64,000 bases of DNA from Rhabdophis nuchalis (lineage: Eukaryota; Chordata; Lepidosauria; Squamata; Natricidae): contig CM077644.1 of assembly GCA_039707465.1 (NCBI GenBank), positions 200,853,962 to 200,917,961 of the forward strand, given 5' to 3'. Position numbers and translations under genes: made by a program. This document shows positions 1 through 11,540 of this stretch, piece after piece. Within the stretch, counting starts at the first letter, position 1. Every line of letters begins with the position of its first letter. The notes below the pieces were generated by a model. That model was given only the letters and a program-made list of their open reading frames with translations. It was not told where the DNA came from and ran no database searches.

Positions 1-30
1 GGGCCTAATAACAGGTTGTTGAGAAACAAT

Positions 31-629
<599 letters not shown>

Positions 630-630
630 G

Positions 631-1214
631 GGATGACGTTGAGTCCCCTCCCCTTAAAGGGACCTCTTCACAGGAGCTGTGATAATTAGTCTTCATTTAA
701 GAGTCCTGTAAATTGGCTGATATATCAGGGATACCAGATAGCTCAAGGCATAGAGAGCTTGACTCAAATGCTGGAAAGCCCTGGTTCAAATCCCAGTAGA
801 AGGAGTATGGCCAGCTGAAGAAGGCTAATAAGCCTGAAATGGATCCATCCTGGTCTCGTTATTTTCAGCCCTTTAATCTAACACACATCTAAAAAAAATG
901 TCACACAGAAGTAATCTAATTTGGTTCTCTGTCTGGATGACTCTGGGTTGAGTCAAAGGGCAGAGAGGGATGACGTTGAGTCCCCTCCCCTTAAAGGGAC
1001 CTCTTCACAGGAGCTGTGATAATTAGTCTTCATTTAAGAGTCCTGTAAATTGGCTGATATATCAGGGATACCAGATAGCTCAAGGCATAGAGAGCTTGAC
1101 TCAAATGCTGGAAAACCCTGGTTCAAATCCCAGTAGAAGGAGTGTGGCAGCTGAAGAAGGCTAATAAGCCTGAAATGGATCCATCCTGGTCTCTTTATTT
1201 TCAGCCCTTAAATC

Positions 1215-1219
<5 letters not shown>
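631..1219 (+). repeat. Inverted copies of the same SINE-like repeat
   Basis: Bases 631 to about 1033 are a near-perfect reverse complement of 130-534, and a further partial copy continues to about 1219. In this orientation the B-box-like ctggttcaaatccc occurs twice (near 782 and 1120), each preceded by an A-box-like tagctcaaggca. Differences between copies are a few single-base changes, so the duplication is recent or has been homogenised. Confidence 0.8.
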
Positions 1220-1261
<42 letters not shown>

Positions 1262-1262
1262 C
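1216..1262. repeat. (AC)n(AT)n microsatellite
   Basis: A compound dinucleotide run sits exactly at the end of the last SINE-like copy, where its 3' sequence taacacacat has expanded. Confidence 0.95.
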
Positions 1263-1550
1263 CAACAGACAAGCCCCACCCTCCACCCAAGCCGTTGAAA
1301 TTAAAAATAAGGAGAAACATACAAATAGGACCAATCAGCATTAATCTACCAATCATGATACAGCTGCACAGCCAATCAACCCACTCACAACAAGAGTCAG
1401 CACTCCACCCCCACACCAAGATTTAAGGAAGGGCGGCATCTTCGTAGCTACAGACCGAAGCCTGAAGATGGCAAGTGAGATCTTGCTGAAATGTTGCAAA
1501 AACAATCTCATTCTTACATGGGAAAACACCCGAATACAACAAGACCAGCA
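1263..1550 (+). repeat. Unclassified interspersed repeat ending in a microsatellite
   Basis: Single-copy-looking stretch ending in gggaaaacacccgaatac and an (AAAT)n/(CATA)n run. A diverged relative of its terminus (ggaaaacacacgaggatg) occurs near 1857, also followed by a microsatellite. Repeat nature is inferred from this recurrence. I cannot assign a family. Confidence 0.4.
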
Positions 1551-1634
1551 ATAAATAAATAAATAAATAAACAAACAAACATACATACATACATACATAC
1601 ATACATACATACATACATACATACATACATACAT
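1551..1634. repeat. (AAAT)n(AAAC)n(CATA)n compound microsatellite
   Basis: Tetranucleotide runs follow one another without a break: AAAT, then AAAC, then about 15 units of CATA. Confidence 0.96.
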
Positions 1635-1643
1635 GTTAGTTTT

Positions 1644-2160
1644 ATGAGCTGATCAATAAATAAATCAGGGAGACTAGTATAGATAAAACTAACACACATA
1701 TTTAAAAAATCACACAACGGAACTCATGGCTTTCTGTCTGGATGGTGTCTGGTGATGAGCTGAAAGGCAGAAAAGGAAACAGTATGCTTCCTCCCTTAAT
1801 TGGGGCCTTAACAGGGTGTTGTGGAACAATTATATATATTCCATGGTATATACACTGGAAAACACACGAGGATGGCAACACCAGCATACCTACACCCGTG
1901 AAAATCTACGAAAGCATATATATATATAAATATGTATGTATGTATGTATGTATGTAATGTTATGTTTTTGAGCTGATCAATAAATAAGTCAGGGAGACTA
2001 GGATAGATCTATTTCGAGCTTATTAGCTCTCATCAGCTAGCCATACCCTTACTGGGATTCGAACCAGGGCTGTATTACATGCCAGGCGAAATAGATCTAT
2101 CCTAGTCTCCCTGACATATTTATTGATCAGCTCAAAAACGTAACACACATATAAAAAAAT
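1644..2160. repeat. Diverged copies of the SINE-like family, with an inner inverted repeat
   Basis: The words gagctgatcaataaata and gggagactaggatagatct occur forward near 1643 and 1973 and in reverse complement near 2090-2140, flanking a core with gggattcgaaccagggc (a B box in reverse). The core matches the 130-466 unit with substitutions. A (TATG)n run lies at about 1930-1956. Confidence 0.65.
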
Positions 2161-2169
2161 TAAAAAAAA

Positions 2170-2434
2170 TTACACAACGGAATTCATGGCTTTCTGTTTA
2201 GATGGTCTCTGGTGATGAGGCGAAAGGCAGAAAAGGAAACAGTATGCTTCCTCCCTTAATTGGGGCCTAACAGGGTGTTGTGGAAACAATTGTGTGTGTG
2301 TGTGTGTGTGTGTGTGTTCCACAACACTCTGTTAGGGCCCCAATTAAGGGAGGAAGCATATTGCTTTACTTTTCTGCCTTTCGCCTCATCACCAGAGACC
2401 ATCTAGACAGAAAGCCATGAGTTCTGTTGTGTAA
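2170..2434. repeat. Inverted repeat with a (TG)n loop
   Basis: Two arms of about 115 bases (2170-2285 and 2317-2434) are near-perfect reverse complements, separated only by a (TG)n run (2291-2317). The left arm sequence also occurs singly at about 1703-1830. The arms begin and end at tacacaacgg and ttgtgtaa. Confidence 0.9.
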
Positions 2435-2464
2435 TATTTATTGATCAGCTCATAAACCTAACTA

Positions 2465-2490
2465 ACACACACGCACACACACACACACAT
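2465..2490. repeat. (AC)n microsatellite
   Basis: Short AC run at the right border of the inverted-repeat complex, after a last tgatcagctcataaac motif. Confidence 0.9.
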
Positions 2491-2908
2491 ATAATATGCC
2501 TAGATGTTTTAGCTGTTCTTCCTCATATCATGTTTTTGTTAATATTTCATTTGATAAAGAGTTTATTTTGGGGCAAATCCACATTCACTCAGTCATATCA
2601 AAGAAAACTCTCATTTAACAACTGCCTACTTACAGTAGCAATGAAAATTGTGGTCCTAATTATGGTCATAAACATAGGATGACCTTTATAAGAATTTCTA
2701 AATACAGTTTCTCCCTTTCAAAGTTCAAGAATTAGTCTTAAATTCTTTCAGACTCCTTACAAACTTGCTAAAGATGCACACATTTAAAAAATTGTTAATC
2801 TGATTTACTAATCCTAACCCATTTCATTTTCTTCCATTCAATCATGTCTAGTTCTCAGAACACTCCAGACAAGTCCCTGCAGGTTTTTTTGACAAGGTTT
2901 TTCAGAAG

Positions 2909-3642
2909 TACTGTATTTGTTGGAGTATAAGATGCACCTTCCCTCAACAAAAGAGATTGAAAATTAGGGTGCATTTTATACACTGAATGTAGCCCACCCA
3001 CCCACTGGCTCCCACCATTTGGAATCTGCCTCCCAGCAATTTACCTCCTTGCAGCAAACAGGAAAAATGGAGCTTGGGGAGGCAGCAATAGGCCATGGCA
3101 ATCCCTGCAGCCTGAAACAGCTGATTATCGGGAGGCCCCTGCTGAAATTGAAAGTGAAACTTGCTATTTGCTGCATGAGGCAAATTGCTGGGAGGCAGAT
3201 TTTTTTTTTCTTGTGCTAATCAGGCTGTTTGATGTTTGCTGCAAGTAGATAAGTCAATAACTATAAATGTGTATAGAATGTTCAAATTATTAGACATATA
3301 TTTTAAAGACTGCTTTGTTATTGTTCTACACAACTTAACAAAATGAAGAAGCTTTTTTAAATAACTGCTTGATCTGAAGAGGCCCAGTGCTTTTGTATCT
3401 TAAATAAATAGCCGAGCATAATTAAACTTCCAGAAAGCCACATCAATTTAAGCAGCATCTGTACAGGTATAGTCTGAAATGTAACACCACAAACATTGTA
3501 TATCATCATTGTACTGTTTGCTGTTTGTTGCAAGGAGGCAAATTGCTGGGCGACAGAGGCAGATTTTTCCCCTTGCTTTCCTCCACAAAAGCTAGGTGCA
3601 TCTTATACTTCAGAGCATCTTATACTCCGAAAAATACAGTAG
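2909..3642. mobile_element. Non-autonomous DNA transposon, CCGTATTT-type termini (copy A)
   Basis: The left end reads tactgtatttgttggagt followed by ataagatgcacc. The right end has the complementary words gcatcttatactccg and aaaaatacagta. The interior has no coding frame and includes repeated aaattgctggg(a/c) sequences. The same end words recur at 52.0, 56.7 and 62.7 kb. Superfamily not assigned; TA at the borders would fit Tc1/mariner-like insertion, but this is not proven. Confidence 0.65.
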
Positions 3643-3645
3643 TTT

Positions 3646-3775
3646 GCCATGGCCTCCTTCCTCAGTCTGAAAAAAAGTGACTGACCCAAGGTCACCCAGC
3701 TGGCTTGTGGTCAAGGTAGGGCTAGAATTCAAGATCTCCCAATTTCTATTTTGATACCTTAACCACTACACCTAT
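3646..3775 (-). repeat. MIR/CORE-SINE-like fragment
   Basis: Contains gacccaaggtcacccagctg and ends in taaccactac, the reverse of a tRNA-like head with a degenerate B box. Related pieces are at 12890-13075 (opposite orientation), 19560-19806 and 27357-27452. This is a common amniote SINE pattern. The exact subfamily is not determined. Confidence 0.55.
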
Positions 3776-4329
3776 GTAATTAAATCTGTAATCAGGAAAC
3801 AATGTGTTTTGTCTGTGCCCACATGTTTTTCTTTTCAATTGTTTTCCTTTCTTTGTTAGGGGATGTCAGCTATCAAAAGCATTTTGGAGTCAGAATTAAA
3901 CTTCTAATACTAAAAAAAAAAAATCAATCAAACCTGATATTGGTTAAAATGCTACTCTCCTCTCCCTGGAATGTCAGAAAACTATACAAGCATAGCATGT
4001 TTCCCCTGCTGATAATTATCCAGCTTTGTATGACCTTTTCCAATTTGGAAGCCTCATCAGAAGCCCAAGTACAGCCTGCCTAAAGGGATAAAACTGGTAG
4101 ACTATAGCTTTAGCACCTGCCCCCTCTTTTTTATTTCACTAGTCCTGGAAGAAAACCAGCAATTCTAACACTGGTGTAGGTGATGGTACTTCATATCTTT
4201 TGATGTTTGTTCAAACTTTGCAATCAACCCTGCTGGCATGCAGGTGTTGAATTGCCTAATCTTAAGACAGTTTAGGGTATCTGTCCCTCTGGGGATGCCC
4301 CCTAGAATGATAAATAAAACTGGTAAAAT

Positions 4330-4595
4330 TGATGAATTGTGAAGAAGGTAAAATATCTGGATATCACTATGACAAGTATCAGCCATATGTTATTTCAAAG
4401 TAACTATACTAAGGCATGGAATAAAATTGAAGATGGGTTAAGATGGGAGAAACTACAGTTGTCACTGCTGGGGAGAATTTCTGTAATAAAAATGTCCAGT
4501 ATAAAGCTTTTGTTTCGGACAATACCTATTTGACAACTATGTACCACTCAACAGTGGCAGAAGGATATATATAAATTTGTGTGGTAGGGGGAAAT
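4330..4595 (+). pseudogene. L1 LINE ORF2 fragment
   Basis: A 64-codon open stretch (4339-4533) reads KVKYLDITMTS followed by LQLSLLGRISVIKM, the conserved L1 ORF2 region downstream of the reverse transcriptase. After a stop, WQKDIYKFVW continues the same protein in another frame. It is short and broken, so a dead remnant. It is older than the L1 copy in the CHD1 intron. Confidence 0.65.
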
Positions 4596-4607
4596 GTGAG
4601 TTAATTA

Positions 4608-4815
4608 CAGATAGCCCTTGACTTATAACAGTTTGTTTGTTTGTAAGTGAGTTATGACCATTTTTCACACTTACGATGGTTGAAGCATCTCCATAGTCAC
4701 GTCGTCAAAATTCATATGTTTGGCAGCTGGCATGTATTTATGATGGTTGCAGTGTCCTGGGTTCATGTGAGCATCTTTTGCAACCTTCTGACAAGCAAAG
4801 TTAGAATGGACTTTT
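4608..4815. mobile_element. Fragment of a mariner-like MITE with CAGGTAGTCC-type end
   Basis: Begins with a diverged cagatagcccttgacttata terminus and carries the conserved interior words gcagtgtcctgggttcatgtg and ccttctgacaagcaaag. Fuller copies in the window are at 21070, 42328, 47691 and 53271. Confidence 0.55.
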
Positions 4816-5222
4816 TCAGGCCCAACATCAACATAGATGCTCCAATAAGAGACACTGGAGTTAATATCTTGCTTGAGATTCATCTCAGAATTGTACCTGC
4901 AGCTGTTAGCCATGTTTCTTCCCTGATTCTTAATTTATTCAACAGAGGAGCACAATTGTTAGGAAGCAAGCTCAGGGCAGGATTCTGCTTCTAGGTGAGC
5001 CCAAGAGTAAGTGAAAGAATGGAAGCTGTTTTCTGGTTCTCTCATATTTATTCATACTTATTGCAGTTCTGCTAACGGCAAATGGCCACTTAACCCTTAA
5101 CAATGCTGCTATTGCTAGATAATTTTATGAGTGAGGGTTGGAAAAACTCTGGCAATTACAATATATGTAATATATTTTCCAAAATATAACTATATTTGCT
5201 TGCAGTGGTTTAAATAATGTTA

Positions 5223-5344
5223 TTGATTAATTGAAGATTGATTGATAATCTACTTCTCTGATTATAGGTAATCAAAATGGCAAATGCCATTTTGATTACC
5301 TATAATCAGAGAAGTAGATTATCAATCAATCTTCAATTAATCAA
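5223..5344. repeat. Perfect palindrome, 60-bp arms with 2-bp spacer
   Basis: Left arm 5223-5282 and right arm 5285-5344 are identical reverse complements over all 60 bases, separated by AA. Outside the arms the match stops at once. It is A/T-rich, has no coding frame and no recognisable transposon termini. It could fold into a long hairpin as DNA or RNA. A fold-back sequencing or assembly artefact is the main alternative. Confidence 0.95.
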
Positions 5345-5703
5345 ATAGACAATGCTGACTGGGAATCTTAAAATGTATTTTCTGAAACTGCTTTTCAGAT
5401 AGTTTCAAAGGAATGATTGTGTTGTATATGTCTGCTTTCTAATTTTAAAATACCAGCCGCGAGAGTGTACATTGCCTTTAATTTTTAGAATAATACCTAT
5501 GACATTAAGCAATGCAACTTATTCTCCTTGACAGCCAAACTAAAACATAAATATTTCTAAATTATATATATTTCTAAAACATATAGAATTTCTTACCTAT
5601 AAAAATATTCTTTGCATGCTTTGTAACAATTGTAATACTTTAATCTGTAGACAGCCATTATCACTTTATCACAAGCATTAACTAAGTCTGTGTACTATGT
5701 AAG

Positions 5704-5814
5704 TTATTGGTTAATAACTCAATGAGCATTGTACAAATTAAATCTCTAACAATTCATTCATTGTTATTTGTTAATAACTCAATGAAAATTGTACAAATTA
5801 AATCTTTAGCAATG
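5704..5814. repeat. 60-bp tandem duplication
   Basis: Two adjacent copies with a period of exactly 60 bases share ttaataactcaatga and attgtacaaattaaatct, with a handful of substitutions. Local duplication in otherwise unremarkable A/T-rich DNA. Confidence 0.85.
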
Positions 5815-8229
5815 TTAAATTGAAGCAAACATGGGTTTAAGTATTGGTTCATTACTGCTAATAGAGAGAGAAAAGAGAATTTCTTCTGTTACTGTAAGTA
5901 TTTCTTGTTCTTAGCTATAAATTTATATGTGCAAATTTTAAAGAGACAGAAAATGTAGCACAAATAATTGATAGCATGATTTTACACTCAAAGGTTAATA
6001 AACATTTTCCAATAGGGTCAGGGTCTTAGGGTTTCTTCTCACATTTGCAGGAGATGGCATACCAAGTCTTCTACTGATGATATCCCCTCCCGGGCCAGCT
6101 GAACTAAAAATGGGAATCTACATTAACTCAAGTATTCACACTGTGGAGAAAACAGTATGATTTCATTCTGACTTTAAGCAATTTTAAAGCAAAATTTGTG
6201 GGCAACTAAAAGCAGAGTTCTTTATATAAATAAAATATTTACAATTTCTTCTCAGGAATCTTATAGGAACAGTCTACTGTACACCTGTAATCAATAATCA
6301 AATATGTGAATGATAAAATTTACCAATCTGATGTCCTTACCTTTCAAAAAATGGGAAATCCATCTTAAAAAAATAGAACTGATTTCATATATAGCAGTAC
6401 TTCAATATTAATATGCTGGATACTAATCCTATGTCAAATTAGCATTAGAAGAATATGTAAATATAAGTATCAGCTTTAACCTATTGTCAAATGAGAAAAT
6501 ACCAGATCTCCACCTGTATTCTGCTTAGATAGATTGCTGAGTGAATTCTATGAAATATAGCTGCATGACTCATGAGCTTATACTTGTTAGATCCAAGCGA
6601 TTTCATGAAAGGAAAAAGAAACAGGATGACACTTATGGAATATAAAATTGTAATAAAATTATCTGTCTGTCTATCTATCTGTCTGTCCATCTTTCTATCC
6701 TGTTTTCTACAGATAATTCTGATTCAAAATGTCAGTTTTTTTACTGCAGTAAGTCTATGTATTTTTAAAACATGAGGAATTCAAAATGAATGTCAATTTA
6801 TTTAACATATAACAGCATTGTATAAAACTAAAAATACATTGAAAAAATGTTTTAACTATGATGAGACAAATAATTTGGTATAAAATCTCATTAAGTAGAG
6901 CAATAATTATTGGAAGCTGTCAAAAAGATACTAAGTCTCTTTTTGACAGCTTGCTACTTGACAATGATTTTTATTGAGAGCTAGAATAATAGTAAAAGGT
7001 ATAGAAAAACAACTTACTGACTTGTTCAATGACTAGTTGAGAAAAATATATCAAGCTGTATAATGAATACATAACATTTATTTTAAGTATTTATGAAATA
7101 AACTGTGTGTATGCAAGTCTATGATTTTTCAGATGTTTAATAAAGTAATAAATAGACATTTATTTTTGATTAAGCAGCATTATCCAAGTCTTCTAACACA
7201 GATATTGATGATAAAGAAAAGATTTATTTATAGTTTAAAATTTGCCAGCAGATATTTAAAGAAAATATTTAACAATGGTCAATTATCAAATCAATCCATT
7301 TAGTTTTTCAAATAGGCTTAGTTTATATTATATGGCTCAAGAGAAATCTTTGTATTTTATGATCTTGAATGATTGACAAAGTTTTTGCATCATATATTAA
7401 AAGTTCTATAATCCTAGGAAAGTTCATTGAAATCTTAGGATACTGCACCTTATGTCTCCAGGAATATGTTAGTGTACTTTGTGAAACACTTCTTTAAATT
7501 CTTTCACTGGATGCCACTGGGTACATTTCTTTTTTACCGTGGTTGTGAGCATTTAAAGATAACTGCCATGTATAACTTATCCATTCACAATATGCTGCTA
7601 CAATGGATGTGATCAGTCAAAAAATACTCATTTATCCGAAAGTAGAAGAGAGAGTTTGCTCCTGGCCTTCCTTTCTAGCACCCTAATACTGCCTTTTATT
7701 CTGGGTACTTTTAAAGCACTGGACGTCAATTTTTTTAATTTCTAAAAATGCTTGTGGGGAAGATGGTGTTATAAAGGAATGTTTTCATAATTAAATGAGG
7801 AGGGGAGAACAAGATTTACTTTATTTTCTGGATAAAATCATAGATGTGATATTATATTCACCTTCCATCTTTTTTAAAAAATTTAAAACATAACTAATTG
7901 GCTTTCTGCTATTTTTTGCCCAAAGAACATCTCCAAATTAATTAGTTACCAATAGAGGATAATATTTGTAGCTCAAGGCTGAACTATGGAGTCCTTGATG
8001 CTCTCTTAGCAAGGAAACAACCAAGCTCAAGGACTGCACAGCCAATTATTTTTCTCCTTCTCCTGTGAGGGAAAGGTTTCATTACAGATTTCAAAAACGT
8101 TAAGATGGAAACTGCAGGAGTCTTTGTTAACTCTTAAGTCAGTAAGAGAGTGAGTAAAGTATTAATTAAAGCTGCCAGATGAGAGGTAATTGATAAGATA
8201 CAATCCAAAAGTAATTGATACACTGTATT
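5815..8229. other. A/T-rich intergenic DNA, no gene seen
   Basis: No exon-like open frame, recognised protein motif or RNA gene. Minor items are a short TCTG/TCTA tetranucleotide tract near 6660-6700 and an imperfect hairpin at 6892-6959 with a 13-bp perfect inner stem. Confidence 0.7.
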
Positions 8230-8239
8230 TATGCAATAG

Positions 8240-8585
8240 TAGGATGCAGTGGCTCAGTGGCTAAGACGCTGAGCTTCTTGATCAGAAAGGTTGTCATTTT
8301 GGCGGTTCGAATCCCTAGTCCTGTGTAACAGCGTGAGCTCCCATTATCCCAGCTTCTGTCAACCTAGCAGTTTAAAAACATGTAAAAATGCAAGTAGAAA
8401 AATAGGAGCTACTTTTTGTGGAAAGGTAACAGCGTTCAGTGCGCCTTCGGCATTTAGTCATGATCACAGAGATGTCTTCAGACAGCGCTGGCTCTTCGGC
8501 TTTGAAACAGAGATGAGCACTGTACCCTAGAGTCAAGAACAACTAGCAATATGTGCGAGGGAAACCTTTATCTTTATCTTTTATC
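8240..8585 (+). mobile_element. Sauria-type tRNA-derived SINE
   Basis: The head has an A box (tggctcagtggctaaga) and a B box (ggttcgaatccc), the internal Pol III promoter of tRNA-derived SINEs. The tail ends with the repeated motif cctttatctttatctttt, typical of squamate Sauria SINEs. Perfect 10-bp target-site duplications TATGCAATAG flank it at 8230-8239 and 8586-8595, which fixes both ends and the orientation. Retrotransposition is known to depend on a partner LINE (BovB for this SINE class), and a BovB remnant is present 2.4 kb away. Confidence 0.88.
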
Positions 8586-8595
8586 TATGCAATAG

Positions 8596-10959
8596 ATCCT
8601 CAAATGTGCAGCACTGATGGCTGAACTAAGTGTTCCTAAATTTATTTTCCTCAGCAGTAATGCACATGGCTGAATTTTGACAAGCTTCACTTCTTCTCCA
8701 CAGTGAGAGCTGGACAAGGAGGTATTTATTGTTTTGGTTTGTGCATTAGATAGACTTTGATTTTTTAACATTCTAAACAGCACCAAGAACTCCTGCCCTA
8801 TAATTCAATCAAAGGTGAATGTCAGCACTTTGTAAATCCATTTCATAAGCTCCCAACTGTGGCTTAAATTGCCCAAATGTCTTCTATTTCAGAAGCTATA
8901 GTAAGACAAGACGAATCTTGAGGCCAGGTCTATGTTGTTAAATAAAAAGACGAGGTAAATGTCAACCTAATATACCCCTCTAGCAGTTGTTAGCCTTCTC
9001 AAAATTCAAGCTGCCATAAGACAAGCTTTTGGCCCAAATTAATTCTGGCTAAGGGCAGATTTTTGGCACTTAAGAAAAGCATTGGAGGGGTTATAATTGT
9101 AGGGACAAAGGAGAACTGAGCGAGTCAGAAACAAACTGAACTGAGTTGTGTTTTTCTAAAACATTCCCACTTAAAAATAATAAATAGATTTACCTGATAT
9201 TAAACTCTGCTTATAACTTAAAGTTGGAAACAACAGAGAAAAGGGATTAGAGTTGTGTAAAAGTATTAGGGAATTATGCACATTAGGCTTCCTCACACTA
9301 AAATTGACAAAGCTTCTTTTGTCTCTTCAAGCATTATAGTTGTGTGTGTGTGTGTGTGTGTGTGCAGTGTTTACACTTTTATTTTGATGCCCACAGATCC
9401 TCACTAACATATTTCTGAAAATAATTCAGAAAAAGGTCTTCAGACCTTACAAGAGCACAGCATAATTTTGCTATATAAACCAATTTTGTTGTAAACAAGT
9501 ACAATGACAATAAAGATTATGCTTATATGTTAAACTACATATGACTTTTTTCACGTTCTTTGAGCTTGAAAAAGATGCCCCTGCTTTAAAGAATGTTGTC
9601 ATTAAAACAGCATGTCTTTAATGTGACTCTTTTGTCAACCTTGTGTGAATAATGTTTTAATAAATAGCAGAGTGTTGCTGTGCTGATGCTTTTGAAGGAC
9701 TCAAAGCAATTCTTTTAAAACATTTTTGAAGGATACATAGCCCTGAACCATACACAGGCACACACATACCCCTAGGCATCACCCTCAGATACAGAAAACT
9801 GTGTTGCTAATGATACTGTGTTGGTTTAGGAATAACTTGGGTTCATACCTATTAATCCCTAGAGATATGTGGCACCAAGGAAACTGGTTGGCTGGATTTT
9901 CCCCTGACACTAAGATGACACGAGCTGGTATTTTTCTTCAAAATGTCCCAGTTTACACTAAATCACAAAAGATCCCTGCAATCACCCGACAACAACTGAC
10001 AGCTTTTAGCAGGGTAAAGAATGAGAAAGAAATCATGACAATCAAACTCTCACACTGGATAAAATAATCTCAATATAATTGCTTTCTACCATCACCACTT
10101 CACCCAGATTCTCTCAACACTGAAATAATCCCAGCCTAAAATTTTTCTCTGTTAAGTGTAACAGCATCCAATTCTCTTGGTCTTCTGTACTATTCTTGAA
10201 GATAAGGTTTTCCTTTGATCTTGTGAAGAACCTGGGTAGACCAGTGGCAAAGATTCATTCATTTTATTTTTTGTTCCCATCTTTGCTTCTATGGTCGTCC
10301 TTGCAGGGAATACCAAACCTAGATTCTCCTACCTCTCCAAAGATTTGAGAGAGAGTAAAGGAGGCCAATATAGGCAAAATAAGATCTAACTTGGGATCCA
10401 CCATTTTTGTGTGTTTACCAGCTCTTAATAATTGGGAAATGTGTCCTTATATTCAGCCTGAATCTCCTTTTTTATTTTCAACACTTTGGTCCTTGTTCTG
10501 CCATCAATTTAAATGTAGAAGAGGTCTACCGTCTTATACATAACAGTTTTTTAGATAGTCATTGGTTTATTAGAGAAACAATTGAGCTCTTGGTTTAAGT
10601 ACAAGATTTGTACAGCCTAGACTGAGAAATTAATATTACATCAATTGGTTCCTTTAGCTGATGCTTCATTTAGAATGTATTAGGACCCCATTAAACCCAA
10701 CAGTTCTTGGGTGTGCCCCACTTCTGTAAGTGAAAGGAATAACTTTTAAAATGAGAACTAAAAGTATGAAATGGAGAGAACTTAATTATGGCATGATATG
10801 GGAGACTATTTGAAACATGATCTTTTTACCTATGAGATAGAGCTATACCACAGCAGATGCCATATATGGTCACATGAGTGATTTGGGGATTTTAGTTCTG
10901 GAATTCCAAACCCTGGATGCCGATTAGATGAAAGTAGATAGAAAGAAATGGAGGTAGTA
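8596..10959. other. Intergenic DNA, no gene seen
   Basis: No supportable gene. A (TG)n microsatellite occupies about 9340-9364. Open stretches here are short, and I recognise no domain in them. Confidence 0.65.
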
Positions 10960-11540
10960 ACAGATTTTTTCCCCCTGGTTTCCAAGATCACCGCAGATGA
11001 GGACTACATCCAAGAAATTAAAAGGTGCTTGCTCCTGGGAAGGAGAGCTATGACAAATCTAGACAGCATACTAAAAAGCAGAGACATCATCCTGCCAACA
11101 AAAGTTTATAGTCTAGGCTATGGTTTTCCCAGTTGCAACGTATGGCTGTGAAAGTTGGACCATAAGAAAGGCTGAGCACCAAAGAATTGAACCCTTTGAA
11201 CTATGGTGCCGCAGAAGACTCCTGCGAGGATGGCAAGACGATCAAACTGGTCAGTCCTAGAGAAGATCAACCCTGACTGTTCTTTGGAAGGCCAGATCCT
11301 GAAGATGAAACTCAAGTACTTTGCCCACCTAATAAGAAGGAAGGACTCACTGTAGAATTGTCTGATGCTGGGAAAGATTCAGGGCAGAAGAAGAAGGCCA
11401 CGACAGAGAAGGAAGGTGGCTGGATAGAGTCACCGAATCAGTGAGTGTGAGCTTAAATTGACTCCAGAGGATGGTAGAAGCCTGGAGGAACATTGTCCAT
11501 GGGGTCGCGATGGATCGGACACAACTTTGCAACTAACAAA
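10960..11540 (+). pseudogene. BovB (RTE clade) LINE 3' end, broken ORF2 C-terminus
   Basis: The frame around 10990-11090 reads EIKRCLLLGRRAMTNLDSIL then KSRDIILPTKVYS, the region of BovB ORF2 just after the reverse transcriptase. Frameshifted continuations encode CESWTIRKAEHQ and WCRRRLLRGWQDD-like text. The 3' end has the BovB-typical wording gggtcgcgatggatcggaca ending in aactaacaaa. Multiple frameshifts make it inactive. It is 5'-truncated at the RT. Confidence 0.85.

Noticed and set aside
8240..8320. Possible tRNA gene suggested by A and B boxes
   Set aside because: The boxes belong to a SINE head. The flanking tail and target duplication show it is a retroposed SINE and not a functional tRNA gene.
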